This document shows, one piece after another, positions 10,385-21,207 of a stretch of 64,000 nucleotides of DNA. The position numbers and the translations under genes were made by a program. Under the pieces are notes generated by a model. The model saw only the letters and a list, made by a program, of their open reading frames with translations. It was not told the DNA's origin and made no database searches. The stretch is from Prorocentrum cordatum (taxonomy: Eukaryota > Sar > Dinophyceae > Prorocentrales > Prorocentraceae), in contig CAUYUJ010014210.1 of the NCBI GenBank assembly GCA_963575745.1, positions 71,001 to 135,000 on the forward strand, written 5' to 3'. Position 1 is the stretch's first letter; each line of letters begins with the position of its first letter.

Positions 10385-11440
10385 AAAATGACACCCTCAC
10401 GCAGATCGGCGGGGTCAGGGTGCAAAACCACATGAGATTTGCCACATTTCCGAAATCCGGTTGCACCCCTCACGCAGATCGGCGGGGTCAGGGTCAAAAC
10501 AAAACATGGGATTTGTCACTTCTCTGAAATCCGGTGGCACCCCTCACGCAGATCGGCGAGGTCAGGGTCCAAAAACATAAGGGATTTGCCACATTTCCTA
10601 AATTCGGTGGCACCCCTCACGCAGATCGGCGGGGTCAGGGTCCAAAAAGACAAGGGATTTGCCACATTTCCGAAATTCGGTGGCACCCCTCACGCAGATC
10701 GGCGGGCCAGGGTTCAAAAACACAAGGGATTTGCAATTTTTTTGGAATTCGATTACACTTCTCATGTAGATTAGCGGGAATAGGGTGTAAAAATACATGA
10801 GATTTGCCACATGTTCTAAATTCGGTGGCACCCCTCATGCAGATCGGCGAGGTCAGGGTCTCAAAACATATGGGATTTGCTACATTTCTGAAATTTGGTG
10901 GCACGCCTCACGCAGATCGGCGGGGTCAGGGTCCAAAAACACATGGGATTTGCCACATTTCCGAAATTCGGTGGCACCCCTCGCGAGGGTCACTGTGCAA
11001 AAACACATGGGATTTGCCACATATCCGAAATCCGGTGGCACCCCTCACGCAGATCGGCAGGGTCAGGGTTCAAAAACACAAAAGATTTGCAACTTTTTTT
11101 GAAATTCGGTGGCACCCCTCACGCAGATCGGCGGGGTCAGGGTGCAAACACACATGAGATTTGCCACATTTCCGAAATTCGGTGGCACCCCTCACGCAGA
11201 TCGGCGAAGTCAGGGTCCAAAAACATATGAGATTTGCAATTTTTCTGAAATCCGGTGGCACCCCTCACTCAGATCGGCAGGGTCAGGGTCCAAAAACACC
11301 AGGGATTTGCTTCATTTCCGAAATTCGGTGGCACCCCTCACGCAGATCGGCGGGGTCAGGGTCCAAAAACACAAAGGATGTGTTACAATTCTGACATCCG
11401 GCGGCACCCCTCACGCAGATCCGTAGGGTCAGGGCCGAAA
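10385..11440. repeat. ~74-bp satellite array
   Basis: About 15 copies of a unit with landmarks GGTGGCACCCCTCACGCAG, ATCGGCGGGGTCAGGGT, CCAAAAACACA and GGGATTTGCCACATTTCC. Starts fall every ~73-75 bp. One copy near 10757 is degenerate and one near 10977 is shortened. Because the unit is not a multiple of three, open frames of 70-117 aa cycle through all frames; they are not genes. Confidence 0.95.
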
Positions 11441-11585
11441 AAAACAAACAGGTCCCGACACTGCATCACGGCGAAGCCAAAGCCTCGTGACTTCGCTCTT
11501 CCATGGCCCATTCTCCGAGAGAGGGGGCTGGCGGCAGGGGGCGAATCGGGGGCCACATGCTCGAGCTGGCTAGCTTGATGCGTAT

Positions 11586-11630
11586 CCTACCCCTACCCCC
11601 CACGGCTTCTGAGGGCGGGGTAGGGGTAGG
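11586..11630. other. Stem-loop of CCCTACCCC arms
   Basis: The 14-bp arm CCTACCCCTACCCC (11586-11599) is matched by GGGGTAGGGGTAGG (11617-11630). One strand is also rich in G-runs that could form a quadruplex. Confidence 0.6.
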
Positions 11631-11640
11631 GTTCGCATGC

Positions 11641-12250
11641 GGTCCCCTAGCGAAACCCATCTATAGTGAGATGTTCGTCTGCACAGATCTCGCCCTCTGC
11701 AGTTGAATGCAAGTCCTCTCCGAAAACAAGATCTTCCACCAATACAGGTGTCGTGCCGTCTGCCGATGCCGTCGGTTCCCAGCTCATCCCCGCACCTGTA
11801 AGAGCAAGTGTAAGAGTTCGCATCATCTCGATAAGTTGCAAGCGCCCTCGAGCCACAATCACAACGTCATCGGCCCATCGTGTGGTTCAAAAGGGAGCCG
11901 TAGAACCGAACCCCATCTCGTGCCTACACTTTCCGTTATGTAGCCGTAGTTCGCGCGCTCCCACGCATCGAATACAGGGCCCCACATCTTAACAACAATC
12001 ATGTTGAACGCCTGTGGTCCACTGGCCCCCCGTTCCGATATTGACATTCCATGCGAATGGCTCAACACTATCCCTCGACCGAGACTTGTCAAGATGCGTA
12101 TAGCACACTCTCCAACAGGGGTATCTGGATATGTAGTGGGATGTTGCAATACTGCATCGCGTCCCGAAGCCTACCCATCGTCGCATGATCGAAAAGCCGT
12201 CGGATATCACATAGCTACATGCATCTCCTGGTTTCTCAATTTGACCGCGT
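11641..12250 (-). pseudogene. Decayed non-LTR reverse transcriptase fragment
   Basis: Pieces of an RT palm survive in successive frames. Motif A reads DIRRLFDHA (12208 downward; family pattern D-x-x-x-x-F-D). Motif B surroundings read GPQAFNMIVVKMW (about 12030-11990). Motif C reads WADDVVIVARG (about 11875-11843). A stretch with MMRTLTLALTGAGMSWEP and a SADGT segment (near 11770) follows, typical of the thumb-side region of dinoflagellate LINE RTs. Stop codons and frame changes lie between these pieces, and neither an endonuclease nor RNase H is attached. This is a dead fragment. Confidence 0.7.
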
Positions 12251-12466
12251 GTTGACCTACAAGATTAAGCGTTGCCGTGAATTTGTATGTTCTCCAAAGA
12301 AGCTTGCACTATAGGCGTCCTAGCTCAAACCCTACGAATTGGTCCGTTGCCCCCCCCCTAATTCCTATGCCCCTCCCTAATTCCTATCGCTCGGCCTATG
12401 CCTATGCCTATCCCTCCCTTTTTCCAATGATCCCCCCTATGTATGATCACCCGGGTGACTCCAACC
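12251..12466. other. Spacer, nothing recognised
   Basis: AT/GC-mixed sequence with short CCTATGCC and CCCTAATTCC repeats. No gene was seen. Confidence 0.4.
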
Positions 12467-12726
12467 TAAGACCCATGGAGGCCCAACCGGAAAGAAAAAA
12501 AAAATGGGGCGCGCCGAAGAACCCAGGGGGTCCGGTTTCCGCGGAGGAAAGAAAAAAACCCTGGCGATGGGGTTCGAGCACGGGGGTTACCCCCCCCTCA
12601 AATTCCGGAAGAGGAATGAACTCCCAGCCGCGGGGGTGCCCGCGCGAGGGGTCCCACCCCCCCAAGCGCAACCAGAGGAAGAAAAGCGTGAGAGCCGAGA
12701 CTGTAAGTGCAATGCAACAACACCTT
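12467..12726. repeat. Dispersed repeat R1, copy 1
   Basis: A ~260-bp sequence shares its full order of landmarks with 42306-42561: GGGGTCCGG, TTCCGCGGAGGAAAG, GGGTTCGAGCACGGGGG, GCCGCGGGGGTGCCCGCG, GCGCAACCAGAGGA and GTAAGTGCAATG. It contains a GGTTCGAGCAC motif resembling a Pol III B box, but no tRNA body. Confidence 0.8.
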
Positions 12727-12789
12727 AATCGCGGTTGCACTAGGGATTTGTATTAGTACGGGAACAACTGAATTACAGCCGGTGAGGTT

Positions 12790-13295
12790 TGGGTTCGGGT
12801 TCGGGCTTATATATTGGGAACCCAGTATATTGGAAACGCAATATATTGGAAACTCAATATATTGGAAACCCAATATATTCGAAACCCAATATATTCGAAA
12901 CCCAATATATTAGAAACCCGATATATTGGAAACCCAAAATATTGGGGACCCAATATATTAGGAACCCAATACATTGGAAACCCAATATATTGGAAACCTA
13001 ATACATTGGAAACCCAATATATTTGATACCCATTATATTGGAAACCCAGTATGTTGGAAACCCAATATATTGGAAACCTAGTATATTGGAAACCCAATAT
13101 ATTGGAAACCCAACATATTGGAAACACACTATCTTGGAAACCCAATATATTGGAAACCGAATATATTGGAAACTCAAGAAATTAGAAACCCAACATATAG
13201 GAAACCGACACAGCTGAAACTCAGTATATTGGAAACCCAATATATTGGGAACTTAATATTGGAAACCCAATATATTGAAACCCAATATACTCAGG
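12790..13295. repeat. 16-bp GGAAACCCAATATATT satellite
   Basis: About 30 tandem copies with few substitutions. Open frames of Trp/Tyr/Ile-rich peptide on both strands are artefacts. Confidence 0.95.
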
Positions 13296-13344
13296 ATTCT
13301 CCCAAAAAATGAACGCTAAATAAAGAACAAAGCTTTGTTTTTGT

Positions 13345-13742
13345 AATGGTTTTTTAAACTGTACTAAGGAATTGTAGTAGTACTAGGGAAGTGCACTACA
13401 GACTTGCACTAGAAGTTGTACTATTACTCGGGAATTGCACCAAGGAGTTGCATCAAGGACTTGTACGAGGGAGTTGTACTAGCACTCGGAACTTGGATCA
13501 GAGAGTTGTTATAGTACCACTTAAACCGGGGAATTGTACGGGGGAGTTGTGCTCGGGAGTTGTACCATGGAGTTGTACTAGTACTGGGGATTGGCGATAG
13601 GGCGTTGTTCTAGGGGGCACAATTTTACCAGCTGTAATATGATACCAGCTGCACTCGAATATTTGCACGGCAGGACAACGTGCTCTCTAGGAACAACTGC
13701 GCGATAGGACATGATAGTACCAGTTGTACTCAAGTACGAGTT
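13345..13742. repeat. GTTGTACTAGTACT minisatellite
   Basis: Degenerate units with GTTGTACTAG, GGGAGTTGTAC and AATTGCAC run up to the start of R2. A single unit of the same type joins R1 and R2 at 42562-42578, so this array looks like an expansion inside a composite element. Confidence 0.75.
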
Positions 13743-13915
13743 GTACGGTAGTCGGAGGGGTTCAGGGGTTCCAACGGCAACGCGCGCGGGGAAGAAGGAA
13801 AGAAATCCATGCGCCGCCAGGGGTCCCGGGTTTAACGGGTCGCCGCGAAGGTTGACCCCCCGCGGAAAGAAGAAAAGAAATCCGGTCGGGGGGTTGGGGG
13901 GTTGAGGGATGAGTC
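13743..13915. repeat. Dispersed repeat R2, copy 1
   Basis: A ~170-bp sequence matching 42579-42752: GTTCAGGGGTTCCAA, CCATGCGCCGCCAGG, GGGTCGCCGCGAAGG, CGCGGAAAGAAGAAA and GGTTGGGGGGTT, all in the same order. Confidence 0.8.
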
Positions 13916-13929
13916 ACGGGGGCGATTAT

Positions 13930-13930
13930 G

Positions 13931-13962
<32 letters not shown>

Positions 13963-14190
13963 ATTGCGCGCTTACTTGCACGCTTGCTTGCTTGCTGAGT
14001 TGCGGATTCCAAGCATGCTCGATTCCTTCGACTCCTTGCTTTGAGTCGTCTAATCTGTTTGGAGTCCACGCTGGCTGATCGAGTCGTCTAATCTATTTGG
14101 AGTCGGCGCTGGCTGATATAATGACGTAGTCTATGTGCCACAAGCTATGTTGCGTGATCTATGCGCTGCCAGCTCTGCGGTGAAAGCCGT
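13930..14190. repeat. (GCTT)n and short direct repeats
   Basis: A GCTT tract spans 13935-13995. It is followed by two copies of GTCGTCTAATCTNTTTGGAG (near 14045 and 14086) with GCTGGCTGAT. Confidence 0.7.
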
Positions 14191-14860
14191 GTGGCCGCCA
14201 ACGAGGCCGGAGCAGCAGCGCGGCATACCCTCGACAGGCCCACCCAGCGCACAGGGCGCCCACGGGCGGGCGCAGGCGGCAACCCAGAGCTCAAACTGAG
14301 CTAGAGGGGGGGGGGGAGGAGGAGGGAGGAGAGGAGGAGGAGGAGGGAGGAGGAGGAGGAGGAGGAGGAGGAGGGAGGAGGAGGAGGAGGAGGAGGGAGG
14401 AGAGGAGGGAGGAGGGAGGGAGGAGGAGGAGCAGGAGGCAGAGCCTCAACAGCCCTACCCAGCGCACGGGGCGCCCACGAGGCGCCCACGGGCGGCAGTG
14501 GGAGGCACCCCGGGGAACCCTCGACGGACCAACCCGGCGCACGGAGCGCCCACGGGGAGACCGCCTGGGCGAATCCTCGGCAGACCAGCCCAGCGCACGG
14601 GTCGCCCACGGGCTGCAGCGCGGCGACACCTCGACAGACCACATGGGAAACATCTCCTTTCGCCTTCTCCTGCTTCCTTCCACCTTAATCCCCCTCCTCC
14701 CCCTCCTCCTCCTCCTCCTCCTCCTCGTATGCGTCGTCGTCGTCTTCAGGGTCGGCGGCACCAGCCGTAAGGCCTTAGCAATCCTCGGCAGACCAACCCA
14801 GCGCACGGGGCGCCCACGAGCTGCAGCGTGGCGAAACCTCGACAGACCCGTCCAGCTCCT
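14191..14860. repeat. CCAGCGCACGGGGCGCCCACG tandem repeat with (GGA)n
   Basis: Units with CGACAGACC, CCCAGCGCACGG and GCGCCCACGGGC recur near 14230, 14447, 14530, 14580, 14630, 14795 and 14840. A GGA-rich tract (14306-14440) and a TCC tract (14690-14730) lie between them. The long reverse-strand frame is a repeat artefact. Confidence 0.8.
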
Positions 14861-16640
14861 CAGGCAACCGAAGAAGTCCAAAGCCCCACATGAAAACACT
14901 GCTTGGGGGAAATGCGCTTCTGCAAGTGATGAATTTCGGGGCCCACATAAGCAAGAGAGCTGCCACATGATGGAGCCTTGTCTGGAGACAGCGGCTGTCT
15001 CATGTGACGCCCTCCCCGCGACATGATGGAGATTGACCATTTGCGGCCTTCTGGGCTCATGGGCGGAGGGCAGCCACGTCTCACGGCCTGTCCCAAAGAA
15101 GAAGCCACGCCCAACCACGTGCTCCGGCCTTGCCTGAGAAAAGGGAGGCCACGTGTCACGCCTGGGCCAAAGGGACGTACAGGTGTCGAACATCGTCCCT
15201 TGGCGGCCATCCTTGGGGATGACGGCCGTCGTGTGGAACTTCTTCAACCATGGAGCAAAACGACCACCTGCTTCTCTAAAGAAGAAAGAGAAATCTCACG
15301 TATCATGGGCTTCCCGGTCCGATGGGAGACTGTCACATGCCGCGGCTCTTCCGGGAAAAGGAACTGCCAAAGCTTACGGCCTCCCCGACCGACAAGAAAG
15401 CAGGATGCAAGAGACCTGTCATATTCCGGTACGCCAAGCCATGCCAAGTTCGACGGTATGCTGCGCGATGCCATATCATGTCCCGACATTCCTGGCTACA
15501 CCATGCCGTGCCGCACCTTCCAAGAAAAAGCGATGCTGTGTTGTCCAATGCTAATGTCATAGGCCCCGCACTTGCAGATATGTGCGTGGGTGCGGGGGTT
15601 ACGGGCGGCGTAGGTCTACGGTGCGCGCGGGAAAAAAGCGGGTCGCGGGGGAGGGCGGCAGAGAGCGCTGGCCCTCCGACAGCCCAACGCACAGCAGCCT
15701 GCCATGGGCGCCGACTTTGTCGAAGCAAGGCGGGCGGATCGTGGGGGGTAGGCTGTAAGCAGGTCGCAGGCGGGCCGCGCGAGATAAACGGGACAAGCGG
15801 CGCGGCCGCCGACTTGTTCAAAGCAAGGCGGGTTGCGGGTGGGCCGCGGGACGGGTCGCGGGTGGGTCGTGGGAAGGTCGCCTGGCGACTGCGACTACAA
15901 CACAAAGCACAGAGAATCCACACCGCGACCCCCCCCCCCTTCAGCTACGCAGCCAGGCAGGGTATAATACCGCTTGGCCCTCCCACTCTGGTATGAGGGC
16001 ACGCTCCTGCATGCCATGACAAGCTGCAACCTGCTAGGCGATGCTGTACTGCCATGCTGTGCAGTGCGCAATGCTGTGCCTTGATGTGCGATGCTGCTAC
16101 AAGATGGAGGAACCTCCTCCAGAAACCACTGGGAGCAAGGATTTCAATGGAACCAGCGAAAAATTGTCCTGAGGAGCCAGGGGAAGGGGGTCTCCAAGGA
16201 ATCTGGCTGGAAATTGTAAGCGCAACCCGGCCTTGTGCACGAGAAGTTTGGACCCCGTCGGCAAATATCCTGGAAGAAGAGGGCGAGCTCTGCTGTGGAG
16301 CCAGATTAGCGGTGGAGCATAGCTGTGTGTTCGATGGGCGCGGTAAAGGACAGAAGAGGAGAAATATGAGAAGGAGGGGAAGGAGGCGGCATGGCATAGG
16401 TGGGACGGTGGAGTGGGCGGAGGAGTAACATCGCAATGCGCCGCACTCCGTGTCTCTAAACTTTTCCCGCCGCTGCACCCGCGCCTTGTTAAGGTCGCTC
16501 GTGAGCGCTGCGATCCTCTGCTCGTCCTCCTGACAAGCCACCCCGCCCATCACCGGCCCTTCGCATCCTCAGTGTCCTCATTCGTCTCCTCCCTCAAGCC
16601 TTCTCCGCTGTCAGGAAAGCAAAGGGGGGAGTCAGTGAGG
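14861..16640. other. No gene seen
   Basis: About 1.8 kb is mostly unique. Weak internal repeats are the CCACGTGTCACG type at 15080-15180 and GGGCCGCGGGACGGGTCGCG at 15770-15890. Frames of up to 224 aa carry no recognisable domain, signal peptide or conserved motif. Confidence 0.5.
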
Positions 16641-17340
16641 AGAGAGGATGGGGCGGTGGTAAGAGGAGGAGGAGGAGGAAGATGCTCAGGAGGAGGAGGA
16701 GAGGAACAGAAGGGGGAGGAGGAGAGGGGGTAGGGATGAGGATAAGGAAAGGGAGGAGGAAGAGGAGTAGGAGGACAGACCCACATGACACAGCGCGCTG
16801 GGTCCGGTTTTTGACTGACAAGAGCGAATGTGAAAGAAGATCGGCACAATCCTCAATCGCGACACAGACCGAGGACGCGAGCTGACGACTCAAGGAATTA
16901 CAAAAAGGAAGCACCCATGACCATGACGGCCAGCACACAATCCAGGACCCAGGGCTTGCCGTAGCAAGGCCAGAGAGCAATGACGAGGACAAAGAAGAAC
17001 ATGGAAGGGAGGATGATTAGGGAGCAGGGGGAGGGAATGGGGAGCGAGAGGAAGGAGGGTGAAGGATAACTGGGGAACAGGGTGATGCGAGGAGGTAGGA
17101 GCGGGAAGGAAGCGGGATGATGATGATGGAAAAGCACGATGAATATAGGAGGAAGGGCAAGCAAGACAAATGGAGAAGGAGGGGGCCCTAGGCAAGGGAG
17201 GGAAGGAGGGGGAAGGGGAGAAGGTATGAGGAACGGAGAGGACGAGCGAGGAACGAGAAATGGGAACATAAGATATTGGAGGGGGAGGAGGAGGAGGGGG
17301 AGGATGAGGAGGAAGAGGAGGAGGAGGAGGAGGATTTTGT
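16641..17340. repeat. GGA/GA-rich low-complexity tracts
   Basis: GGA-rich stretches lie at 16660-16770 and 17280-17338, with GGGAAGGA-type sequence between. There is no coding signal. Confidence 0.7.
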
Positions 17341-18119
17341 TTAAACCCAGGCTCCGCAGATCCTCAAAGTGGCGGTCAGTTGCGTGCCTTTAAATATGGC
17401 CCAGTGACAGAATGCTCCTGAGACGGACGACCATTGCCGCACGCCTTTGGCGCGGAACCAGCTCCCGAAGAGAACAAGCACCGAGCAAACGGTGAAATGA
17501 TAACTCAAGCCGCGCACGTTGTGGATTTCCCTACAACTCGTCGCGCTGGCGAGACGGGAGCTGGATGGTAGCCACCCCGAACAGCACCGCGACGAAGCGT
17601 TCTGGGCAGCCAAAGTGGAAGAGCAGGTGTCGTGGACAAGAGCGCCCAACTAAACGGTACAAAAAGAAAGAGTGGAGGAGGGGGAGGAGAAGGAGGAGAA
17701 AAGGAGGAGAGAGGACAGCACGATCGCAGCCAACAGGCTCCACGTGCGAGGCAGCAAGTAGAGCAGAGAGACAGGCCTGCAGCAGCGAGAGTTGCACCAT
17801 GTGCAGGAAAGGCTACACATGGACATCCATCAGATGGGGGCGCCAAGGCGCCCTGGAGTGGCCGATCGTCCCAAGGAACGGCAGCCAGCCAAGCACGCCG
17901 CACTGAGAAAGGGGCGGGGTCGGGTGGCTGCGGCCGCGCGGGGGCCTACTAGTCACGCGCAGTAAAAACAAAGAACGGACGCCTAATACGCGCGAGGGAA
18001 GCGGAAAGGAGAAGGAAAGTGAGGCAGCGACGCATACTGCCGCCAGCGGCCGACCTCAGAAGGCGAGGCCGATGGTCGTGAGCGTGATGTCCCAGTGAGT
18101 GGCCCTACCACCACCCCAT
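17341..18119. other. No gene seen
   Basis: Unique GC-balanced sequence. Arg-rich frames have no recognisable motifs. Confidence 0.45.
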
Positions 18120-18935
18120 AAGACGGGAGTCGGCGAGCTGGTCGGTGCTGGAGTCGGCGCCCTGGTCGGCACGGGAGTCGGTGAACTGGTCGACGCTGTG
18201 GTCGGCGTGGTCGGGGCGGGAGCCAGTGAGCTGAGCGATGCTGGAGTCGGTGACCTGGTCGGCGAGGGAGCCGGCGAGCTGGTTGGCGCGGCAGTCGCCT
18301 CTGGATAGCGCCTTCGAGAGCTGTTCCGTGCGGGAGTCGGCGATTTGGTCGGCGCGGGAGTCGGCGAGCTGGCCGGTGCTGGAGACGGTGGGCGGGTCGG
18401 CGCGGCAATCGGCGAGCTGGTCCGTGCGGGAATCGGCGTGCTTGTCTGCGCCGGCTTCGGCGATCTGGTCGGCACGGGAGCCAGCGAGCAGGACCGCGCA
18501 GGGGTCGGTGAGCTGGGCGGCGCGGGGGACTGCGAGCTGGTCGGCAAGGGAATCGGCGAGCCTCTCGGTGCGGGAGTCGGCGAGCTGGTCGGCGATGGAG
18601 TCGGCGAGTTGGTGTGCGCGGGAGTCGGCGAGCTGGACGGCCCAGGAGTCGGCGATCTGGTCGGTGCGGGTGTCGGCGAGCTGGTCCGTGCGGGAGTCGG
18701 TGAGCTGGTCGGTGCGGGAGTCGGCGGCCTGGTCGGCGAGGGGATCGGCGAGCCTCTCGGTGCGGGAGTCGGTGAGCTGGTCGGTGCTGGAGTCGGCGAC
18801 CTGGTCGGCATGAGAGTCCGTTATCTGTTCGACGTTGGAGTCGTCGCGTCGGTCGGTGCGGGAGTCGGTGAGCTGAACGATGCTGGGGACGGTGACCTGG
18901 TCGGCGAAGGAGCCAGCGAATTGGTCGGCGCACGG
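18120..18935. repeat. GC-rich minisatellite (GGAGTCGGCGAGCTGGTCGG)
   Basis: Degenerate units built on GGAGTCGGCGA and GCTGGTCGGTGC cover ~800 bp. All frames are open: GVGELVGAGVG on one strand, SPTPAPTSSPTP and HRLPHRPAR on the other. That frame-indifference argues for a repeat rather than a protein. Confidence 0.85.
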
Positions 18936-18974
18936 CGCTTAGTGTACTTCAGGAACAACCGGTCGTAGGTTACA

Positions 18975-19026
18975 AGGAGGAGGAGGAGGAGGAGGAGGAG
19001 GAGGAGGAGGAGGAGGAGGGGGAGGA
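18975..19026. repeat. (GGA)n microsatellite, left of RT fragment
   Basis: A pure GGA tract abuts the RT motif-C remnant at 19027. Confidence 0.95.
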
Positions 19027-19053
19027 GCTTTCAGCTACCTGGACGACGTGATG
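19027..19053 (+). pseudogene. RT motif C remnant (AFSYLDDVM)
   Basis: Nine codons read AFSYLDDVM, the catalytic YLDD turn of a reverse transcriptase, stranded between two GGA tracts. The missing ~40 residues before the GTTQVW block at 19150 belong where the second GGA tract now sits. Confidence 0.7.
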
Positions 19054-19122
19054 GGAGGAGGAGGAGGAGGAGGAGGAGGGAAGAGGAGAAGGAGGAGGAG
19101 GAGGAGGAGGAGGAGGAGGAGG
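19054..19122. repeat. (GGA)n microsatellite inside the RT remnant
   Basis: ~70 bp of GGA with one AAGAGGAGAAGG interruption separates RT motif C from the downstream thumb-like region. Confidence 0.95.
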
Positions 19123-20592
19123 AGGCCTCTCGGTCGACCAGGGCACGACGCAAGTTTGGACCAAAGATGCCGACGCGGCTCTCCCGCCTGAGCTGACCCA
19201 CCACCGGGTGCCCCACTTGAAATGCCTCGGAAACGCTGCCCCGTGGCTCGAGCAGGAGGAGGAGCGGGTCCGCCTACACGTTGGCACCGACGGGGCCGCA
19301 ACTGTGGCCAAAGCCAACGCGTTCGCCGACAAGCTGGCCGCACTCCGCTCCGCGGGCCTATCGGCCGAGGCTGCCTGGACGCTGTTGCGCACCTACGCGC
19401 AGGGAGCCGTTACCCACCACCTTCGGGCCAACCACGACACGACCTGGGTCGACCCGTTCGACGACGTTATCTTCAGCAGCCTGAAGCACCTCGTCGGCGC
19501 GCCCCTGGACGCGTCCCAGCGCACGCAGGCCACCATGCGGCTGAAAGACGGTGGCTGCTCCCTGCCGTCCGCCCGCCTCACGGCGGCTGCTGCCTACGCC
19601 GCCAGCTGGGCCCTGGTCCTCCACGATGTCGCCGCAGGGGCTGGGTTTGCCACCTGGGAAGATTTCCGCACGCGATGCCCTCTGACGCACCAGGCGCTCG
19701 TGCAGGCGAACGCGAACCTCCTGGCCCAGGAAATCCACTTCGACTGGCTCGGCGCCTTCCAACACCCCGTCCCCAAGCTACAGGGGATCTGAGGGGAAGC
19801 ACGTTCTGTGGCCACTCGGGCCCGCCTGCTGACGGCACTGGACGAGGAGGAGCGAGTGGCCCTTCGCGGGGCCGGCGGGCCGGGCGCCGGCGGCTTTCTG
19901 CTCCCCGTCGAGGAGGGGGGCCCTGCGCTCCCGGACGCGCATTTCTTAGGTGCACTGAAAATGCGCCTCCGCTGCCGTATCTGCCCCGATGGTACCACCT
20001 GCCAACATAGGCGCGCCGACGGCACGGTCTGCGGCGCCACCCTTGACCCCAAGGGGTGGCACGCCAAGAAATGCGAGGTTGGCGGCTCCCGCAATGCCCG
20101 CCATGACAACATGCGGGACTGGCATGCCCCCCTGCATACGCGCCTCACTGGCCACCACGCGGTGAAGGAGCACGCATCCCAGGGTGGGACCGCGTGAACA
20201 GGCAGACCGGCGAGCTCCAGCTCGCGCGCCTCGACGTCGCAACCCGCGACCCTGCCACTGGGCAGCCCGTTTACGTTGATTGGAGCATTACCTGCGCACA
20301 CAGCACTTACGCCCCTCGCAGGCAGGCTTGCTCCAACAACGACGGGGTGGCCGCCGCGGCCATGGTCCAGGAGAAGTGCGCCAGGTGCCCCCCCGAGCAC
20401 GGGAACCTGGTCCCCCTGGTCTTCGAGACTGGGGGCCGGCCCTCCGACGAGGCGGCCGAATTTATTCGGACATACGGACAGGATATGGACTCGGCGGAAC
20501 GCGGGGCCGCCCTGGGAACCGTGTGGCGACAACTCAGCCGGCACCTCCAGGCCGGGAACGCAGAGATGGTGTTGAGCGCCCTCAGTCGGTGA
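19123..20592 (+). pseudogene. 3' part of a LINE ORF2: thumb, zinc finger, nuclease-like tail
   Basis: After the YLDD remnant, LSVDQGTTQVWTKD matches the post-catalytic GKTxVW segment of a family of algal and dinoflagellate LINEs. The frame continues to QHPVPKLQGI and an in-frame TGA at 19790-19792, then resumes with TRARLLTALDEEERVALRG. A Cys/His cluster follows: CRICPDGTTCQHRR, then CGATLDPKGWHAKKC (about 19965-20085). Next come GGSRNARHD and, after a frameshift near 20190, ARLDVATRDPATGQPVYVDW and LVPLVFETGGRPSDEAAEFIR. That C-terminal pattern is what PD-(D/E)XK-type restriction-like endonuclease tails of such LINEs look like, although a catalytic Lys is not evident. The copy is 5'-truncated and has one stop and one frameshift. 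It belongs to a different LINE clade from the APE-type LINE next door. Confidence 0.7.
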
Positions 20593-20619
20593 GCGCCCCG
20601 TTGTCGCCACTGACGACCG

Positions 20620-20870
20620 CCACAACCAGCAGGCTGACCACCAGCATCACCACCACCAGCACTGACCACCACGAGCACCAGCATCACCAGCAGACTGACC
20701 GCCGGCACGACCACCACGACCACCACCAGCACGAGTGACCTCCAGCACCACAACTACTAGCCACCACGCCCACCACCAATACGACCACCGCGACCACCAC
20801 CAGCGCGACCACGACGACCACGACGACCACCTCCAGCACGACCACAACGACCACCCCGACGACCGCCGCC
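20620..20870. repeat. (ACC)n-type microsatellite
   Basis: GACCACCAGCACC-type trinucleotide repeats follow directly after the LINE remnant. The His/Thr-rich and Trp/Ser-rich frames are artefacts. Confidence 0.85.
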
Positions 20871-21143
20871 GCCTCCCGTCCCCCTCTCCCTTCCCCCTCC
20901 CTCCCCTTCCCCTGCCGGGCCGCCCCTGCTGCTACGATTTTTGCGCGCCTGTCCCCTCCTCCTTCCTCCTCCTCCTCCTACTGCTGCCTTCCTCTCCCCT
21001 TTCTCCCCGTTGTATGAACTCGTGCGCAGGCCGGTCTCCAAAGGGGGGCCGGCCATTGTGTACAGGTGCAGGACTTTGGGGACCATTGCTCAGGGCAGCC
21101 CCCTGAGAGCTGGCGGGGGCGCCAGACCCGCGGCCAGCGCAGG
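20871..21143. other. Spacer, CT-rich, no gene
   Basis: TCC-rich sequence and ~130 bp of unique sequence lie between the ACC repeat and the GGA tract that bounds the large LINE. Confidence 0.5.
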
Positions 21144-21207
21144 GAGGAGGAGGAGGAGGAGGAGGAGGAGGAGGAGGAGGAGGAGGAGGAGGAGGAGGAG
21201 GAGGAGG
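21144..21207. repeat. (GGA)n bordering the LINE 3' end
   Basis: A pure GGA tract ends at GGACC. The LINE 3' sequence starts immediately to its right, in the reverse orientation. Confidence 0.95.

Noticed and set aside
10439-11578. Array resembling a CRISPR or a repeat-protein gene
   Set aside because: Repeats are directly adjacent without unique spacers, the unit is ~74 bp, and the genome is eukaryotic; it is a satellite.
16594-17269. Reverse-strand frames with hydrophobic runs suggesting membrane proteins
   Set aside because: The runs come from GGA/GA-rich low complexity; no conserved segment supports a gene.
17983-18968. GVGELVGAG and SPTPAPTSSPTP proteins that look like repetitive cell-surface proteins
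   Set aside because: Every frame of the GC-rich minisatellite is open, and there is no signal peptide or conserved flank.
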